In this document: positions 62,247 through 64,000 of the stretch, in pieces | How positions within the stretch are numbered: position 1 is the stretch's first letter | Layout: each line of letters starts with the position of its first letter | NCBI GenBank assembly: GCA_963682055.1 | Contig: OY821741.1 | Span: 24,188,711 to 24,252,710 of the forward strand | From: Primula veris | Taxonomy: Eukaryota > Streptophyta > Magnoliopsida > Ericales > Primulaceae | DNA: 64,000 bases | Direction: 5' to 3' | Translations under genes and position numbers: made by a program | Notes under the pieces: model-generated | The model's input: the letters and a program-made list of their open reading frames with translations, nothing else | Told to the model about the DNA's origin: nothing | Database searches by the model: none

Positions 62247-64000
62247 CTTAATAAGATTCCTACATTGTTCAAAGGGATGAGAAATGAAGTGAGCAAGTTT
62301 AAATGCCGAAAGTCTCATTAAATATGATTAAAGGCCATCACAGCCCAAACCCTTAATAAGACTCTGACATTGAGCAGTTGAATGAACGAGAAAGCAACTG
62401 AGAATGTTCAAGATCGATGTCGAAAATCACATTAAGTAGGATTAAAGGCCATCACAGCCCAAATACTTAATAAGATTCCTACATTGTTCAAAGGGATGAG
62501 AAATGAAGTGAGCAAGTTCAAATGCCGAAAGTCTCAATAAATAGGATTAAAGGCCATCACAGCCCAAACCCTTAATAAGACTCTGACATTGAGCAGTTGA
62601 ATGAATGAGAAAGCAAGTGAGCATGTTCAAGATTGATGTCGAAAATCTCATTAAGTAGGATTAAAGGCCATCACAGCCCAAATACTTAATAAGATTCCTA
62701 CATTGTTCAAAGGGATGAGAAATGAAGTGAGCAAGTTCAAATGCCGAAAGTCTCAATAAATAGGATTAAAGGCCATCACAGCCCAAACCCTTAATAAGAC
62801 TCTGACATTGAGCAGTTGAATGAATGAGAAAGAAAGTGAGCATGTTCAAGCTCGATGTCGAAAATCTCATTAAGTAGGATTAAAGGCCATCACAGCCCAA
62901 ATCCTTAATAAGATTCCTACATTGTTCAAAGGGATGAGAAATGAAGTGAGCAAGTTCAAATGCCGAAAGTCTCATTAAATATGATTAAAGGCCATCACAG
63001 CCCAAACCCTTAATAAGACTCTGACATTGAGCAGTTGAATGAACGAGAAAGCAACTGAGCATGTTCAAGATCGATGTCGAAAATCACATTAAGTAGGATT
63101 AAAGGCCATCACAGCCCAAATACTTAATAAGATTCCTACATTGTTCAAAGGGATGAGAAATGAAGTGAGCAAGTTCAAATGCCGAAAGTCTCATTAAAAA
63201 TGATTAAAGGCCATCACAGCCCAAACCCTTAATAAGACTCTGACATTGAGCAGTTGAATGAACGAGAAAGCAACTGAGCATGTTTAAGATCGATGTCGAA
63301 AATCACATTAAGTAGGATTAAAGGCCATCACAGCCCAAATACTTAATAAGATTCCTACATTGTTCAAAGGGATGAGAAATGAAGTGAGCAAGTTTAAATG
63401 CCGAAAGTCTCATTAAATATGATTAAAGGCCATCACAGCCCAAACCCTTAATAAGACTCTGACATTGAGCAGTTGAATGAACGAGAAAGCAACTGAGCAT
63501 GTTTAAGATTGATGTCGAAAATCACATTAAGTAGGATTAAAGGCCATCACAGCCCAAATACTTAATAAGATTCCTACATTGTTCAAAGGGATGAGAAATG
63601 AAGTGAGCAAGTTCAAATGCCGAAAGTCTCAATAAATAGGATTAAAGGCCATCACAGCCCAAACCCTTAATAAGACTCTGACATTGAGCAGTTGAATGAA
63701 TGAGAAAGCAAGTGAGCATGTTCAAGCTCGATGTTGAAAATCTCATTAAGTAGGATTAAAGGCCATCACAGCCCAAATACTTAATAAGATTCCTACATTG
63801 TTCAAAGGGATGAGAAATGAAGTGAGCAAGTTCAAATGCCGAAAGTCTCATTAAAGATGATTAAAGGCCATCACAGCCCAAACCCTTAATAAGACTCTGA
63901 CATTGAGCAGTTGAATGAATGAGAAAGCAAGTGAGCATGTTCAAGCTCGATGTCGAAAATCTCATTAAGTAGGATTAAAGGCCATCACAGCCCAAATACT

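Larger units (their letters stand above)
1..64000 (+). repeat. Satellite DNA array, 219-bp A-B dimer, about 292 copies
   Basis: The entire window is a head-to-tail tandem array. Reading from base 1, each dimer consists of an A monomer of 105 bp and a B monomer of 114 bp, for example A 1-105, B 106-219, A 220-324, B 325-438. The same alternation was followed through sampled stretches of every region to the last bases. No inverted monomer, no A-A or B-B junction and no non-satellite insertion was seen. GC of the consensus is about 38% (40 of 105 in A, 44 of 114 in B). Such arrays are typical of eukaryotic centromeric or heterochromatic DNA; that location is inference. The family was not recognised, and no gene, promoter, RNA gene or origin can be supported anywhere in the window. 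Confidence 0.98.
52722..64000 (+). repeat. Large tandem duplication, copy 2 (cut by window end)
   Basis: Follows copy 1 directly and matches it to the end of the window, where base 64000 corresponds to about 48036 in copy 1. Substitutions noticed are few, for example CTAACATTG near 53623 against CTGACATTG, GATTCC near 57007 against GATGCC at 41041, and GGCTATCTC near 57635 against GGCCATCTC. The larger differences are whole dimers gained or lost (55905, 44094, 60934). The remainder of this copy must lie to the right of the window if it is complete. Confidence 0.9.

Noticed and set aside
1..64000. CENP-B box
   Set aside because: I looked for the TTCG-N4-A-N2-CGGG core on both strands of the consensus monomers. 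TTCG occurs in the minus strand (TTTCGGCATTTG, TTTTCGACATCG), but neither site has the required A or the CGGG.
1..64000. Telomeric repeats, microsatellites, transposons, tRNA, rRNA
   Set aside because: No TTAGGG-type runs, no simple repeats beyond short A runs, no terminal repeats or coding remnants of mobile elements, and no tRNA- or rRNA-like sequence was seen. All sequence read fits the A-B satellite.
36975..64000. Dismissing the large duplication as an assembly error
   Set aside because: An artefact cannot be excluded without reads, but the copies differ by substitutions, a private 1-bp loss and three dimer indels. A simple copy-paste assembly error would not produce these, so I kept it as a real feature with a caveat.
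1..64000. Naming the species or a known satellite family
   Set aside because: Unit length, GC and motifs did not match a family I can recall with confidence; any name would be a guess.

Overview
The whole 64 kb window is one uninterrupted, head-to-tail satellite DNA array on a single strand orientation. I see no gene, RNA gene, transposon, CRISPR array or unique sequence anywhere in it. The basic unit is a 219-bp dimer of two related monomers: A (105 bp) and B (114 bp). They alternate A-B-A-B about 292 times from the first base to the last. Both monomers begin with the odd palindrome CTTA(A/T)TAAG and end with the same conserved block (ATTAAAGGCCATCACAGCCC followed by AAA); their middles differ. 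GC is about 38% by hand count on the consensus. A large, hierarchically ordered satellite like this points to a eukaryotic chromosome, most likely centromeric, pericentromeric or other constitutive heterochromatin. I do not recognise the family and cannot name the organism. CpG is about half the expected frequency in the consensus and many variants are CpG to TpG/CpA changes, which suggests (inference) a genome that methylates cytosine.  Layout. (1) 1-6132: fourteen copies of a very homogeneous 438-bp higher-order repeat (HOR; four monomers), themselves organised as two copies of a 3066-bp block. (2) About 6133-13729: more mixed dimers with a 1532-bp near-tandem duplication and a roughly 3.9-kb segment duplicated at an offset of 5221 bp; both copies of that segment carry the same 32-bp deletion. 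A distinctive B variant (B*) occurs ten times between 2077 and 13729 and I saw none later. (3) About 13730-20954: a heterogeneous stretch in which the characteristic A and B variants of the middle region first appear. (4) 20955-32286: two tandem copies of a 5666-bp block, each marked by the same 28-bp deletion at a TGAGCA direct repeat. (5) About 32300-36400: a 1752-bp HOR (16 monomers) in a little over two copies. (6) About 36975-64000: a very large tandem duplication. Copy 1 (36975-52721) is followed directly by copy 2 (52722 to the window end, incomplete). They differ by few substitutions but by three insertions or deletions of exactly one dimer.  How it works together: nothing here encodes a protein. 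The sequence records how the array evolves. Repeat offsets at every scale (438, 875, 1532, 1752, 2847, 3066, 5221, 5666, 15747 bp) are whole numbers of 219-bp dimers once the visible small deletions are counted. This fits in-register unequal exchange or similar recombination acting repeatedly on the dimer. Short open frames of 69 codons arise only where a conserved stop triplet is mutated, and I reject them as genes.
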